Shown: piece by piece, positions 1 to 9,917 of the stretch | Layout: each line of letters starts with the position of its first letter | Position numbering within the stretch: the stretch's first letter is position 1 | DNA from: an uncultured Cellvibrionales bacterium | Lineage (GTDB): Bacteria; Pseudomonadota; Gammaproteobacteria; Pseudomonadales; Dasaniaceae | DNA: 64,000 nt | Direction: 5' to 3' | Assembly (NCBI GenBank): GCA_913019905.1 | Contig: CAJVZD010000008.1 | Location: 95,108 to 159,107 of the forward strand | Notes under the pieces: generated by a model | Databases searched by the model: none | What the model saw: only the letters and a program-made list of their open reading frames with translations | Told to the model about the DNA's origin: nothing | Program-made: the position numbers and the translations under genes

Positions 1-497
1 GGTTCAACAATAAAAGAACGTAAAACGAACACGATCGCAAGAACAGGAAAAAACGATTTCGCATATTCACCAACAACCATGTCCTGACCAAAAAAATGCT
101 GAAGGGATTGCCTTTGTTCCTCAGCGTATTTTGACAAATAATCCAAAACCTTCTGAGAACTCATATAGGCTTCCCGGGCTTTTGAAAAAAGTAGCTTATC
201 CAGCAACACAACCACGCCTGAAAAAAGCGTCAACATCACCAGAACAAAAGCGAAATCTCCGTCTTTTAGCATCACTACCGACGCAGCCCATATGAACCAC
301 ATAACGAAAATCGCTTTAAACAACCAATCGTTCCAGCCAGGCATTGTATTCGACTGCAGTTGTTCCGCTGATAGATGCTTGCCTTTCTTAATGACTTCAT
401 CAAGATTGTTTTGCAATTCTGGTCGCGCAATTTTTTCCTGTACGAACCAGACAACTATTGTGATAAAAGAGATAACAAGTAAAAATGTATCAACCAT
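1..497 (-). CDS. lepB: Signal peptidase I, N-terminal part (runs off left edge)
   Basis: Signal peptidase I cleaves signal peptides from exported proteins at the outer face of the inner membrane. Reading the minus strand from the ATG at 497 gives 165 codons open to the window edge. A hydrophobic segment lies at residues 3-18, and two further hydrophobic stretches at about 60-75 and 85-100. The last visible residues read SFFPVLAIVFVLRSFIVEP, the conserved box just before the catalytic serine motif of LepB, so the Ser/Lys active site lies outside the window. It follows lepA by about 110 bases on the same strand, the usual lepA-lepB order. The call rests on that signature and the context. Confidence 0.93.
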   Translation of the reverse strand, partial: MVDTFLLVISFITIVVWFVQEKIARPELQNNLDEVIKKGKHLSAEQLQSNTMPGWNDWLFKAIFVMWFIWAASVVMLKDGDFAFVLVMLTLFSGVVVLLDKLLFSKAREAYMSSQKVLDYLSKYAEEQRQSLQHFFGQDMVVGEYAKSFFPVLAIVFVLRSFIVE

Positions 498-610
498 AAT
501 TTTCTTAATTCCAAAATAGTTTCTTGCGAATAGATCTCAGGACCAACGCGCCCTAACAGCTTATAAGTAAATGTGTTCAACAACGAAATGCGGGCGTATA
601 TTATTTCTCA

Positions 611-2416
611 CTAACTATTAATCTTTAATACGGCTAAAAATGCGCTCTGAGGTATCTCTACATTACCGACTTGTTTCATGCGCTTTTTACCGGCTTTCTG
701 CTTTTCTAAAAGCTTTCTTTTCCGGCTCACGTCGCCGCCATAACATTTTGCCGTTACATTTTTACGTAACGCTTTTACTGTCTGCCGCGCAATAATCTGT
801 CCTCCGATTGCCGCTTGAATAGCAACATCAAACATTTGCCGGTGGATCAGCTCCTTCATTTTCTCAGTTAGCAGTCGCCCCTTTGACTGAGCGTGATCAC
901 GATGGACAATATTTGCCAGCGCATCGACTCGATCACCGTTGATTAAGACGTCTAGTCGCACAAGATTTGCAGCTTGAAAGCGGTCGAAACTATAGTCTAA
1001 GGATGCATAACCACGACTCACGGACTTCAAACGATCGAAAAAGTCCATAACCACTTCATTCATCGGTAACTCGTAACTCAACGAAACTTGTTTACCAAGA
1101 AACTGCATATCTCTTTGTGTGCCGCGTTTTTCTACGCAGAGAGTAATCACATTACCCAAATATTCTTGTGGTACCAAAATATTTGCTATGACAATGGGTT
1201 CACGCATTTCCTTGATTTCACCTTGATCCGGCAATGCGGATGGGTTATCAACCATAACCACCGACCCATTATTTTTTTCCACTTCAAAAATAACCGTAGG
1301 CGCAGTTGTTATTAAGTCAAGGTCATATTCCCGCTCAAGGCGTTCCTGGATGATTTCCATGTGAAGCATACCCAAGAAACCAATTCTAAAACCAAATCCA
1401 AGGGCATCAGAAGATTCAGGTTCATAAAACAAAGAGGCATCATTAAGGGTTAATTTCGCGAGGGCGTCCCGAAAATCCTCATAATCATCCGACGACACGG
1501 TGAACATACCCGCGTAAACCTGAGGCTTAATCGTCTTAAAGCCCGGTAGTTGTTCCACATCGGCCGTAGCCGCATGGGTAATTGTATCGCCGACCGGCGC
1601 GCCGTGAATATCTTTAATACCCGCAACAACAAATCCAACTTCTCCCGCTTTAAGACTTTTAGTCTCGAAACGTTTTGGCGTGAAAATCCCTACGCTATCT
1701 ACCTGTTGCGCCTTACCATGAGACTTCATGATAATTTTGTCGCCCTTAGATAATTCGCCTTGCTTCACTCGGACCAGCGAGACGACGCCCAAATAGTTAT
1801 CGAACCAAGAATCAATAATTAAAGCCTGTAACTTATTCGTCCAATCGCCCTCTGGAGCTGGTATCGCTTCAACGATTTGTTCGAGTAAGTCATCAACCCC
1901 TAAACCTGACTTTGCGCTGACAGGAATGGCATGGGTCGCGTCAAGACCGATAATCTCCTCAATCTCATTTTTTACGTTGTCTGGATCAGCTTGGGGTAAA
2001 TCCATCTTATTTAAAACGGGTAAAACTTCAAGGCCCTGCTCTATCGCCGTATAACAATTCGCCACTGACTGGGCCTCTACGCCCTGGGCGGCATCAACCA
2101 CCAATAACGCCCCTTCACAAGCCGCCAGCGAACGCGATACTTCGTAAGAAAAATCTACGTGTCCCGGCGTATCGATGAAGTTCAGTTGATATGTTTTGTT
2201 GTTTTTGGCGGTGTAATTCAACGTCACACTTTGCGCTTTAATAGTGATACCGCGCTCACGCTCGATATCCATGGAATCGAGTACCTGCGAATCCATTTCC
2301 CGCGCACTAAGGCCACCGCACATTTGAATAAAACGATCGGCGAGCGTCGATTTGCCGTGGTCGATATGGGCAATAATGGAAAAGTTTCGAATTAAGTTTA
2401 TTTCATGCACTAACAC
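611..2416 (-). CDS. lepA: Elongation factor 4 (LepA), back-translocating ribosomal GTPase
   Basis: LepA/EF4 is a ribosome-associated translational GTPase. The 601-residue length equals the family norm. G1 (AHIDHGKST) is at residues 16-24, G3 (DTPGH) at 82-86 and G4 (NKMD) at 136-139, followed by EF-G-like domains and the LepA-specific C-terminal domain ending in an [21 protein letters not shown] basic stretch. The first codon used here is GTG at 2416; the GTG at 2410 would also leave an intact protein, and no strong Shine-Dalgarno sequence separates them. It sits between rseC and lepB on the same strand, as in many gammaproteobacteria. Confidence 0.97.
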   Translation of the reverse strand: MLVHEINLIRNFSIIAHIDHGKSTLADRFIQMCGGLSAREMDSQVLDSMDIERERGITIKAQSVTLNYTAKNNKTYQLNFIDTPGHVDFSYEVSRSLAACEGALLVVDAAQGVEAQSVANCYTAIEQGLEVLPVLNKMDLPQADPDNVKNEIEEIIGLDATHAIPVSAKSGLGVDDLLEQIVEAIPAPEGDWTNKLQALIIDSWFDNYLGVVSLVRVKQGELSKGDKIIMKSHGKAQQVDSVGIFTPKRFETKSLKAGEVGFVVAGIKDIHGAPVGDTITHAATADVEQLPGFKTIKPQVYAGMFTVSSDDYEDFRDALAKLTLNDASLFYEPESSDALGFGFRIGFLGMLHMEIIQERLEREYDLDLITTAPTVIFEVEKNNGSVVMVDNPSALPDQGEIKEMREPIVIANILVPQEYLGNVITLCVEKRGTQRDMQFLGKQVSLSYELPMNEVVMDFFDRLKSVSRGYASLDYSFDRFQAANLVRLDVLINGDRVDALANIVHRDHAQSKGRLLTEKMKELIHRQMFDVAIQAAIGGQIIARQTVKALRKNVTAKCYGGDVSRKRKLLEKQKAGKKRMKQVGNVEIPQSAFLAVLKINS

Positions 2417-2697
2417 ACCACTCTGGCAAGGATAGCTGATAGCTGTCTGCCTTGTTATGAGAACAAAAATAAGAACAGCGCTACACCAACCCCTATCCTA
2501 AATCAGCGCGAGATTTTACAGGAAAGCAGCACTTGGTGCTATGGAAGACACCCACAGATCACTTAATAATGTGCAAGAATGAATAAATAGAAGGTAAACT
2601 GCGAAGAAGCCAAGCCATAATCCGTCCTTCTTTGGACTAGACAAGCCATTCGAATCATAATATCGCGTGAGCAACGATCGATGAGAAAGGGGGATAG

Positions 2698-3183
2698 CTA
2701 TGCTTGACTAATTATATTGCGGCGATTTGAACCGGACCTTTTGACCAATGGATTAAATTCTAGTTCGTTATTGAGCTTATTTGCATGATATTTCACTAGT
2801 AAAATGCCTGTGAAAAAACCGAAAGCCGCGCCTATAACTGCCGGAACGTCTCCCACCCATAGGCATGACATCAAAAATGCTCCACTAAGCATCGCGAACA
2901 AGGGCAGCAAATAAACAATCAGTGCGCCTTTGACCAGTAAATGGTCGGGAATACTAATTTCAACTTCGTCATCAATTCGATAATCTGTATTAGAAGAGGC
3001 TTCTATCAGGACTTTAATTTGATGCCGTCGTCCTTTATCTATGCTGTTTAGTATGCCGTGGCCACAAGCCTTCTGAGCGCTGCAGCTCTGACAAGTCGAT
3101 TGACGAACTGTTTCTATCCACAAATGGCTCTCCCCAACGGCTGCCACGCGGCCTTTTTCAACTACTTCGCCAGATACTGTCAT
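2698..3183 (-). CDS. rseC: RseC/MucC family protein
   Basis: RseC/MucC proteins are small inner-membrane proteins encoded in the sigma-E operon and also linked to reduction of SoxR; their exact biochemical role is unsettled. This 161-residue protein has a cysteine cluster at C31, C34 and C40 (C-x2-C-x5-C) in its N-terminal soluble part, and two hydrophobic segments at about residues 84-104 and 110-128, matching the RseC plan. It is the fourth gene of the rpoE-rseA-rseB-rseC series and lies upstream of lepA. A mucD/degP protease gene, often found next in pseudomonads, is absent here. Confidence 0.93.
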   Translation of the reverse strand: MTVSGEVVEKGRVAAVGESHLWIETVRQSTCQSCSAQKACGHGILNSIDKGRRHQIKVLIEASSNTDYRIDDEVEISIPDHLLVKGALIVYLLPLFAMLSGAFLMSCLWVGDVPAVIGAAFGFFTGILLVKYHANKLNNELEFNPLVKRSGSNRRNIISQA

Positions 3184-3359
3184 CGCCAGCTTCCTCGAGC
3201 ATTAGCTTCGCTAGATCGAATACAAAAAAACTTAGATGTACCAACCAGAAATTTGAATGAGCTGCAAAGAAGTGAACTTCAACTCGCTGAATAGTTACCG
3301 GACGCATTATGGCTGTTAGTCAACGGGAGGAAAAGCGAAAAATCACATCGCAGGATAAA

Positions 3360-4361
3360 TTACTGAGGCTTCACGAGGACGATTGATTGCGCGACCAGCT
3401 GAGCCGTTTGGCGGGGAATTTCACCAACCACTGTTACCCTATGCGGCCGCCCGGCCAGCAACAATGGTTTTGAATATGCGATCGTTGCTCCTCGCTGGCT
3501 TTGCCCTTCAGCAGACAGCGCCGTTGCGTTTGATCGTTCTAAAAATACTGAAAAAACCGACATTCCGTCAGTAAACGTTGCCATATCATCTTTTAACGAA
3601 TCACGACTTTCTATGACAGGCGTATATCCGCCGGGTATCCATTTAACACTCCAGTTTCTATTATCGATTGTTAGAGATTCTGCGGATTCCGGTAGAGGAC
3701 CTATATGAGGGGCCTGGTGGCTAGATTCGCTTTCCCTAAAGTACGATTCTGAAACAGCTTCACCAACAGCGATCTCAACAAACTGAAAACGTTCCAACAC
3801 TTTGTTTGCCTGTCCAATAAGCGTCGACTGAAGTAAAAGACCTGTTTCGTCATCTAGAGCCAGTTGCCGAGTAAAACGGTGTGCGTCTTTAGGGCTCAGT
3901 AGCAATTTTGTTACGTTCCGCCCCGCTATTCGTCCAGTACCTACAGTCGAAAAATGGTAAAAATTCGTGATTCTTTCGGGCAAAACCCTGCTCTGCTGGT
4001 CATTTTTATTCGACTCAACCAAGCTTTGTTCGGCTAACATCCTCACAATTTTATGGCCTGGGTGAATGCAATCTAAGCCGTGACCGTGACGAACAATGTC
4101 ACGGCGATTACCATCCAAATGCTCAAGACGTTCATACTCTTCTCCGTTGATGACAGAGTGTGTAATTTTGAGTGAATGTAGTTCATCGCCTTGTTGATAG
4201 CTAAACACACCTTGGTAATTCAGCTCTCGGAAACTGTGGGACATTTTGTCGATTAAACTATAGGCATCTGCGCTTGCCAACAAATGAGATGATGCGCTAA
4301 AGAAAATTAACGCTGCAAGACACTTACAGAACAAGACCTTCATGCTGAACGCTCGATACAT
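3360..4361 (-). CDS. rseB: Sigma-E factor regulatory protein RseB/MucB
   Basis: RseB is a periplasmic protein that binds the anti-sigma factor RseA, shields it from proteolysis, and senses mislocalised lipids. The 333-residue protein begins with a signal peptide (basic start, hydrophobic LAALIFFSASSHLLASA) and continues with the MucB/RseB N-terminal lipoprotein-like fold (FRELNYQGVFSYQQG) and a C-terminal domain. The ATG at 4361 is taken as start; a TTG one codon upstream and an ATG at 4343 are alternatives, and the latter gives the cleanest signal peptide. It is encoded directly after rseA. Confidence 0.95.
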   Translation of the reverse strand: MYRAFSMKVLFCKCLAALIFFSASSHLLASADAYSLIDKMSHSFRELNYQGVFSYQQGDELHSLKITHSVINGEEYERLEHLDGNRRDIVRHGHGLDCIHPGHKIVRMLAEQSLVESNKNDQQSRVLPERITNFYHFSTVGTGRIAGRNVTKLLLSPKDAHRFTRQLALDDETGLLLQSTLIGQANKVLERFQFVEIAVGEAVSESYFRESESSHQAPHIGPLPESAESLTIDNRNWSVKWIPGGYTPVIESRDSLKDDMATFTDGMSVFSVFLERSNATALSAEGQSQRGATIAYSKPLLLAGRPHRVTVVGEIPRQTAQLVAQSIVLVKPQ

Positions 4362-4416
4362 CAAACTAGTCGTACTCTTAAAATTTTAAAGAAACCCACT
4401 CAGGTGACCTTCCTTT

Positions 4417-5052
4417 TTAGGGTGTATCGAACGAAGCAACTCGTGCATAGGAAATCATCCCCTGCCCATTGTTGAGTGCAGCGCGCTCGGTATGCCTTAA
4501 AATGAATTTATCTAGCCTTTTTTGCGCTTCAAAATCCGCTATAACTTTACTTGCATCGAGAACATTGGGAATAGGACGAGAATTGGGTAACGTACGCTGT
4601 CGACTAACTGAATCCGAGCCTCCAAAGCTCACATTGCTCGCGGTATTATTCGGCAAATAGACTCGGCTCGAAACGGCGGGAATTGAATTTGTGTCAACAC
4701 CGCTAGATGCTACTAGCTGCACGTTTTGCATGCCAACAACGACCGCAACCGTAACCGAAGCCGCCACGGCAAAACCACTAATAGATTTGAAAATAGAAGT
4801 TGATCCGCGCTTATCGACCACTGCCGAAACGTTTTCGGTCGCTATTGCCTCACTAATTTTCTGGGAAATCTCGATGTGCTTGAATTGCTCTCCAGCACCC
4901 TTATCCTGTAAGACATCACTAATGGCGTGATATCGAGACCACGTCTTTAGAACAACGTCTTTATTTCCTTCAACTAATAAACGACGTACTTCCATTTCAT
5001 CAGCTTCTCCATCCATCAATGCGGATACTGATTCTCGTAACTGCTCACTCAT
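4417..5052 (-). CDS. rseA: Sigma-E anti-sigma factor RseA/MucA
   Basis: RseA is a single-pass inner-membrane anti-sigma factor that holds RpoE inactive until regulated proteolysis releases it. The N-terminus has the typical sigma-binding region (RESVSALMDGEADEMEVRRLL). One transmembrane segment lies at about residues 92-112 (hydrophobic, valine- and alanine-rich), followed by a periplasmic tail of about 100 residues expected to contact RseB. Length (211) is normal. It follows rpoE by 140 bases on the same strand. Confidence 0.95.
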   Translation of the reverse strand: MSEQLRESVSALMDGEADEMEVRRLLVEGNKDVVLKTWSRYHAISDVLQDKGAGEQFKHIEISQKISEAIATENVSAVVDKRGSTSIFKSISGFAVAASVTVAVVVGMQNVQLVASSGVDTNSIPAVSSRVYLPNNTASNVSFGGSDSVSRQRTLPNSRPIPNVLDASKVIADFEAQKRLDKFILRHTERAALNNGQGMISYARVASFDTP

Positions 5053-5192
5053 TAGACATCCTCTACACTTCTATTTTATGTTTATGCTTTTTTTATGCGC
5101 TAGTGCGTTAAACTTTATCAATTGTTTACTGACTTTTCCCAGTAGGATCGAACCCTCAACACTCATTGTTGACTCAATCCACCTCATTGATT

Positions 5193-5816
5193 CTAAGCGA
5201 GAGCTTTGCTTGTTTTGTCGGACGCATTGTTCCCTTCCTGCTCGCCAAACACTTGTAATTGCACCTGTTTGTCGATCGCTTCTCTCGCTCTAAATATTCT
5301 AGATCGTACCGTACCCACGGGACACTCCATTACATCGGCAATATCTTCATAACTTAAGCCATCAAATTCGCGCAAACTCACCGCTGTTCTCAAATCTTCA
5401 GGTAATTCCTTAATAGCTAATTCAACTACGCGCTTTAGCTCATTACCGTACAAAACATTTTCAGGACTTTCGACATCCCTCAATGAGCTGGCAGTATCGT
5501 AATGCTCGGCGTCCTCCACATCGACATCCCTACCAGGAGGACGACGGCTGCGCGCTACCAGATAGTTCTTCGCTGTATTAATAGCAATCCGATAAAGCCA
5601 CGTATAAAAAGCACTGTCACCGCGAAACCTCGGTAATGCCCTGTAAGCCTTTATAAAAGCTTCCTGAGCAACATCCTCAATTTCGGAATTATCATGTACG
5701 TAGCGCGAAATCAGCCCCATGATTTTGTGCTGATACTTAATTACCAGTAAATCGAAAGCTCGTTTATCACCTTTTTGCACGCGTTCGACCAATTGTTGGT
5801 CCGACTGCTCTGACAT
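5193..5816 (-). CDS. rpoE: RNA polymerase sigma factor RpoE (AlgU)
   Basis: This is an extracytoplasmic-function sigma factor for envelope stress. The 207-residue protein shows sigma region 2 (DVAQEAFIKAYRALPRFRG, about residues 48-66) and region 4 (AVSLREFDGLSYEDIADVM with the -35-binding helix, about 144-180). It heads a minus-strand operon with rseA, rseB and rseC. A close match to the sigma-E promoter consensus sits 56-83 bases upstream of the start, so autoregulation is likely, as known in E. coli and Pseudomonas. Confidence 0.97.
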   Translation of the reverse strand: MSEQSDQQLVERVQKGDKRAFDLLVIKYQHKIMGLISRYVHDNSEIEDVAQEAFIKAYRALPRFRGDSAFYTWLYRIAINTAKNYLVARSRRPPGRDVDVEDAEHYDTASSLRDVESPENVLYGNELKRVVELAIKELPEDLRTAVSLREFDGLSYEDIADVMECPVGTVRSRIFRAREAIDKQVQLQVFGEQEGNNASDKTSKALA

Positions 5817-6209
5817 ATAAGTCAGCCCACCCTTTGACAGCGAAGGCGATAACGTGTCATTTTGTTAACTGGATAGACCATTGACTCTTCCGGAAGTTCT
5901 TGAATTATTGTATAAAGTAGTGGTTTTGGGGTATTTATAGCTAGTCTTTTTCCAGCGTCTTCGACCGCTCGCAAAAGGCTAGTCACTTAACTGCTTAATA
6001 TGAACGTACAAATATCAATAAGTTCACTACAATCTAACAATTTATCTCGTAACTATCAGTTTTTAATCATTATTAAATGCAAAAGTAGGTATTCTCTCGC
6101 TTTGTTTTGTATCGACTATAAATTGAGTATATAAAGACACTGCCTCTAACGGGCCTAACTCTCTGACTTGATTGCGTCAGTATTAATCCATCGACATTAG
6201 AACACCATC
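5817..6209. other. Divergent intergenic region rpoE / nadB
   Basis: This 393-base region separates the divergently transcribed rpoE and nadB. It holds the sigma-E-type promoter described separately. The nadB-proximal half is AT-rich, with TATAAA and TATATA boxes near 6117-6136 that could serve nadB, and a short hairpin (CTGAC / GTCAG, 6163-6180). No open frame with coding character was seen. Confidence 0.6.
5872..5899 (-). promoter_or_regulatory. Candidate sigma-E-dependent promoter of the rpoE operon
   Basis: On the minus strand the -35 element GAACTT (5899-5894) is followed by 16 bases and then TCTATC (5877-5872). The known RpoE/AlgU consensus is GAACTT, 16-17 bases, then TCTGA-like, so the -35 is exact and the -10 close. 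The position, 56 bases before the rpoE start, fits an autoregulatory promoter. Confidence 0.7.
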
Positions 6210-7793
6210 ATGAGCCAACAATTTCAACACGACGTATTAGTTATTGGTAGCGGCGCTGCGGGCCTTACGCTCGCGCTGCAACTAGGAAAAAATCTAAAAG
6301 TTGCCGTCATATCCAAAGGTGCGGTCAATCAGGGATCAACCTACTGGGCCCAAGGTGGTATCGCTGCGGTACTCGATGACGAAGATAGTATCGAGGCTCA
6401 CGTAGAAGACACCCTCGTAGCCGGTGCAAACCTCTGCCATCCGGATGCAGTTACATTTACCGTGGAGAACAGCCGTGACACCATCAATTGGCTAGTCCAA
6501 GAAGGCGTGGAGTTCAGCCGTAACGCCGATAAAGAACAATCCTTCCATCTAACGAAGGAAGGCGGCCATAGCAAACGTCGCATTATTCATTCAGCCGACG
6601 CTACGGGCCGAGCGGTTTCAGAAACACTGACCTTGCGCGCAATTGAAGCTGAAAATATAGAAATTTTTGAACACCGGGTCGCTATCGACCTGATAAAAAA
6701 TGAAAAGCGCTGTCAGGGTGTTTATGTTCTCGATAGGTCAACAGGTCACGTCGACCTCTTTCGGGCTAAATTTGTGGTTCTTGCGACCGGAGGTGCCAGC
6801 AAGGCTTACCTTTATACCAGCAATCCCGATGGCTCCAGCGGAGATGGAATCGCAATGGCGTGGCGGGCGGGTTGCCGTGTAGCGAATATGGAGTTTAATC
6901 AGTTTCACCCGACGTGCTTATACCATTCTCAAGCAAAATCTTTCTTGATTACCGAAGCGATTCGGGGCGAGGGAGGAAAATTGTTACTCCCGAACGGTGA
7001 GCGATTTATGGATCGCTACGACAGTCGTGGTGAATTAGCTCCCAGAGATATCGTCGCTCGCGCGATAGACCACGAAATGAAACGTCTGGGTAGCGACTGC
7101 GTTTATCTGGACATCAGTCACAAGTCACCCGAATTTTTGTTACATCACTTCCCTACCGTCAAAGCACGATGCCTTGAGCTGGGAATTGACATCACTCGAG
7201 ACCCTATCCCGGTCGTGCCAGCGGCTCACTATACTTGCGGTGGCGTGATGGTCGACAGTAACGGCTGTACGGATCTTGCCAATCTCTACGCGATTGGAGA
7301 GACCTCGTTTACCGGGCTGCATGGCGCCAACCGGATGGCGAGTAATTCGCTTCTCGAGTGCATGGTATATGGTAGCTCCGCAGCTCGGCATATTATGGGC
7401 CGCGTCACTGTTACACCAAACCCCCTCCCGGCACCTAAGTGGGATGAATCACAGGTTACCGATTCAGATGAAGACGTCGTAATTTCTCATAACTGGGACG
7501 AACTACGTCGCTTTATGTGGGACTACGTTGGAATCGTAAGAACTGACAAACGCCTCGAACGAGCTTTGCGGCGGGCCGAATTATTACAACAAGAAATTAG
7601 TGAATACTATCGAAATTACAAGGTTACAAATGATCTGCTCGAATTGCGAAACCTAGCAAAAGTTGCGGAGCTTATTATTCGCTCAGCCATGTCGCGAAAA
7701 GAAAGCAGAGGATTACACTATACTCTGGATTATCCGAAAACTCTCGACGTGGCACTGGATACCGTTTTGGAACCCACGGGGTTTAATCGCTAG
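6210..7793 (+). CDS. nadB: L-aspartate oxidase (NadB)
   Basis: NadB oxidises L-aspartate to iminoaspartate using FAD, the first step of de novo NAD synthesis; NadA then condenses the product with dihydroxyacetone phosphate. The 527-residue protein has the FAD-binding GSGAAG at residues 13-18, the [12 protein letters not shown] box and the conserved NQFHPT and GEGG(K) segments of the succinate dehydrogenase/aspartate oxidase flavoprotein family. Its C-terminal helical domain has the charged NadB-type arginine-rich stretch ([14 protein letters not shown]). It is divergent from rpoE, a common gammaproteobacterial arrangement. Its last 11 bases overlap the convergent ygfX gene. Confidence 0.97.
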   Translation: MSQQFQHDVLVIGSGAAGLTLALQLGKNLKVAVISKGAVNQGSTYWAQGGIAAVLDDEDSIEAHVEDTLVAGANLCHPDAVTFTVENSRDTINWLVQEGVEFSRNADKEQSFHLTKEGGHSKRRIIHSADATGRAVSETLTLRAIEAENIEIFEHRVAIDLIKNEKRCQGVYVLDRSTGHVDLFRAKFVVLATGGASKAYLYTSNPDGSSGDGIAMAWRAGCRVANMEFNQFHPTCLYHSQAKSFLITEAIRGEGGKLLLPNGERFMDRYDSRGELAPRDIVARAIDHEMKRLGSDCVYLDISHKSPEFLLHHFPTVKARCLELGIDITRDPIPVVPAAHYTCGGVMVDSNGCTDLANLYAIGETSFTGLHGANRMASNSLLECMVYGSSAARHIMGRVTVTPNPLPAPKWDESQVTDSDEDVVISHNWDELRRFMWDYVGIVRTDKRLERALRRAELLQQEISEYYRNYKVTNDLLELRNLAKVAELIIRSAMSRKESRGLHYTLDYPKTLDVALDTVLEPTGFNR

Positions 7794-8217
7794 CGAAAAC
7801 CGGCATGTGCTTTAAAATAACGCGCAACTGACGGTGATTTTCCACATCCGTAGAGTCAGAAAATACCAAGACAGGATAATCTCTGTGTGGGTTATCACTT
7901 TCAAAAACCAATACCACCAGTCTATTCCACACCGTAGCCTGTTTTAAACGAACCAAAACAGGCTCGTCCGCTAGTGTTATCGTCCACTGCTGATGATTAT
8001 AAGTAAGACGGTTTACCCAATTTCCAACGGACAAATGACTGTGGCGCCACTGTGAATAAATTCCATGCGCAATGATTATCCCGATGATAAGAAACCCAAC
8101 CATACCGGTAACAGGATAAAAAGAAACGGTAAATATTAGCAGTAAATGGATTATTACGATGTAGATAGACAGAAAACGAGACTCAGATAAGCGAATCACT
8201 AGCGATAAACCGTTCAT
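7783..8217 (-). CDS. ygfX: YgfX-like (CptA family) membrane protein
   Basis: YgfX/CptA is a small inner-membrane protein encoded next to sdhE; in E. coli it was described as a toxin acting on cytoskeletal proteins, a role not settled for the family. This 144-residue protein has two hydrophobic segments at about residues 17-34 and 38-53 and a soluble C-terminal half with the pattern of the family ([10 protein letters not shown] start, [10 protein letters not shown]). Similarity to YgfX is weak by eye. The assignment leans on size, membrane pattern and the neighbouring sdhE and ygfZ. It is convergent with nadB, overlapping by 11 bases. Confidence 0.7.
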   Translation of the reverse strand: MNGLSLVIRLSESRFLSIYIVIIHLLLIFTVSFYPVTGMVGFLIIGIIIAHGIYSQWRHSHLSVGNWVNRLTYNHQQWTITLADEPVLVRLKQATVWNRLVVLVFESDNPHRDYPVLVFSDSTDVENHRQLRVILKHMPVFASD

Positions 8218-8399
8218 GTTTCATTCCTCTTTCCATGAGTGAACTTTCTTACGGCAGTTAGTTCTCAAATATCCATATTGTTCTGTAAATCTTCGGCATG
8301 TTTTACATACAAATTTAAGAACATATCTTCTTTCTAAAGCTACCAATCTCGCGTCGCCATTCAAAACCAGAAAGATACGGTTTCCTTCTCGCCACTCTT

Positions 8400-8657
8400 C
8401 TATACACTAGCTTTAGAAAATGAAATGATCTGCCTAACAATACTTACTAATTCGGGATTCTCAGGCAATTGACGACCTAAGAACCAGGAAAACAGATCGG
8501 TATCATCGCTTTCTAATAGTTGAATATAATTCTGCTGATCATCAGTGGTCATTTCCAAAAAACAGCTTTCGACAAAAGGTACTAAAATAAGATCTAGCTC
8601 AAGCATGCCGCGGCGGCTAGCCCAACAAATCCTATTAAATTCGGGTCCGGAAATCAT
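8400..8657 (-). CDS. sdhE: FAD assembly factor SdhE
   Basis: SdhE promotes covalent attachment of FAD to SdhA of succinate dehydrogenase. The 85-residue length is typical, and the diagnostic RGxxE motif is present as RGMLE at residues 16-20 within RICWASRRGMLELDLIL. The acidic helix and the FSWFLGRQLPENPEL segment also fit. The gene lies between ygfX (182 bases downstream, same strand) and the divergent ygfZ, the arrangement seen across gammaproteobacteria. Confidence 0.95.
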   Translation of the reverse strand: MISGPEFNRICWASRRGMLELDLILVPFVESCFLEMTTDDQQNYIQLLESDDTDLFSWFLGRQLPENPELVSIVRQIISFSKASV

Positions 8658-8802
8658 AGTTTTAAATCATCTAGAGGCATTAATCGATTATTATAACGAG
8701 AAATATCTAGTACGGATACGAACAAACTCGTCGGAGTACTGACAATAGATGCGCAAACGCATAACATATACCTAATTACCCAAAGCTAACTAGACAAATT
8801 AT

Positions 8803-9882
8803 ATGAGCAGCGATCTAAAATCTTTTCTTTCATCAATTAGCGGGCGTCGTGACGAGCTCAACCATTGCGTTTTCGATACGAGTAGTTCACTAAACAACCT
8901 TGAATCCGAAGAAAACTTCATCGCCCCTTTAACGCATTACGGGTTTTTGGCGATCAATGGGCCAGATACCAGTAAGTTTTTGCAAGGTCAAACAACCTGC
9001 GATCTTGAGGAAGTCGATGACAGCCACGGGAAGCTGGGCGCTTGTTGTTCGCCAAAAGGAAGAATGATCACGAGCTTTTTCGTCGCCAGAACGGATCGGG
9101 AACATTATCTGTTGCGAATGCGTTACGACTTAGTCGAAACGTCCGATTCAGCCCTGTCTAAATATATCGTGTTTTCGAAGGCCAAACAAAAAAATGCCTG
9201 TAATGACTATCTCGCAATTGGACTGTCTGGAGAAAAATGCGCAGCTAATGTAGAGCTGGTTTTTGGGAGACTACCTGATCAAAAATACGCCACAGTCGTG
9301 AAGGAAGGTAACATTGTCATTCGGCTGGATGACGATGGGACGCGCTTCGAATGCTGGTTGAAAACTGACCAGCTGCACCATCTGTGGACCAGTCTGGCAA
9401 TGAGTCTGTCTGTTGAAAGCTCCAAAATATGGGAAAAACAAACTATTCGACTCGGTCTCGGCGAAGTTGACCGGAAAACAACAGAAGTTTTTGTCCCACA
9501 GATGCTTAATTACCAGATGACCGAAGCCATCAGCTTTACCAAAGGGTGCTATACGGGACAGGAAGTAGTCGCGCGAATGCATTATAAAGGCACGCTCAAA
9601 AAGCAGATGTACCGCATTTATGTCGATCACGATTTGCTCAGTTCTGGTGATGACTTATACTCAAAAGAAAACAAACAGAGTATCGGAAAGATTGTTAATA
9701 TCACCAGCATCGTTAACAATGGAAGCGAAGCGTTAGCCGTAATAACAAAAAAACACGCTATGACTAATGACGTGTTTGTGAATGTTAGAAATTCTATAGC
9801 CACTAAGACAGAAAATGGCAGCGACAGCACCGAAATCAAACAGGTACAAATCTTGGCTTTGCCATATACTATACAAAGCTAA
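8803..9882 (+). CDS. ygfZ: tRNA-modifying / Fe-S cluster protein YgfZ
   Basis: YgfZ is a folate-binding protein related to the glycine cleavage T protein; it supports folate-dependent assembly or repair of some Fe-S enzymes such as MiaB. The diagnostic motif KGCYTGQE is present at residues 247-254, with Cys249 as the functionally important cysteine. The N-terminal half has the GcvT-like segment LQGQTTCDL and the GRMITSFFV stretch. Length (359) is within the family range. It is divergent from sdhE. Confidence 0.95.
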   Translation: MSSDLKSFLSSISGRRDELNHCVFDTSSSLNNLESEENFIAPLTHYGFLAINGPDTSKFLQGQTTCDLEEVDDSHGKLGACCSPKGRMITSFFVARTDREHYLLRMRYDLVETSDSALSKYIVFSKAKQKNACNDYLAIGLSGEKCAANVELVFGRLPDQKYATVVKEGNIVIRLDDDGTRFECWLKTDQLHHLWTSLAMSLSVESSKIWEKQTIRLGLGEVDRKTTEVFVPQMLNYQMTEAISFTKGCYTGQEVVARMHYKGTLKKQMYRIYVDHDLLSSGDDLYSKENKQSIGKIVNITSIVNNGSEALAVITKKHAMTNDVFVNVRNSIATKTENGSDSTEIKQVQILALPYTIQS

Positions 9883-9917
9883 AACCACAACTTCATTGAA
9901 AACTTACAAGGCTGCTA

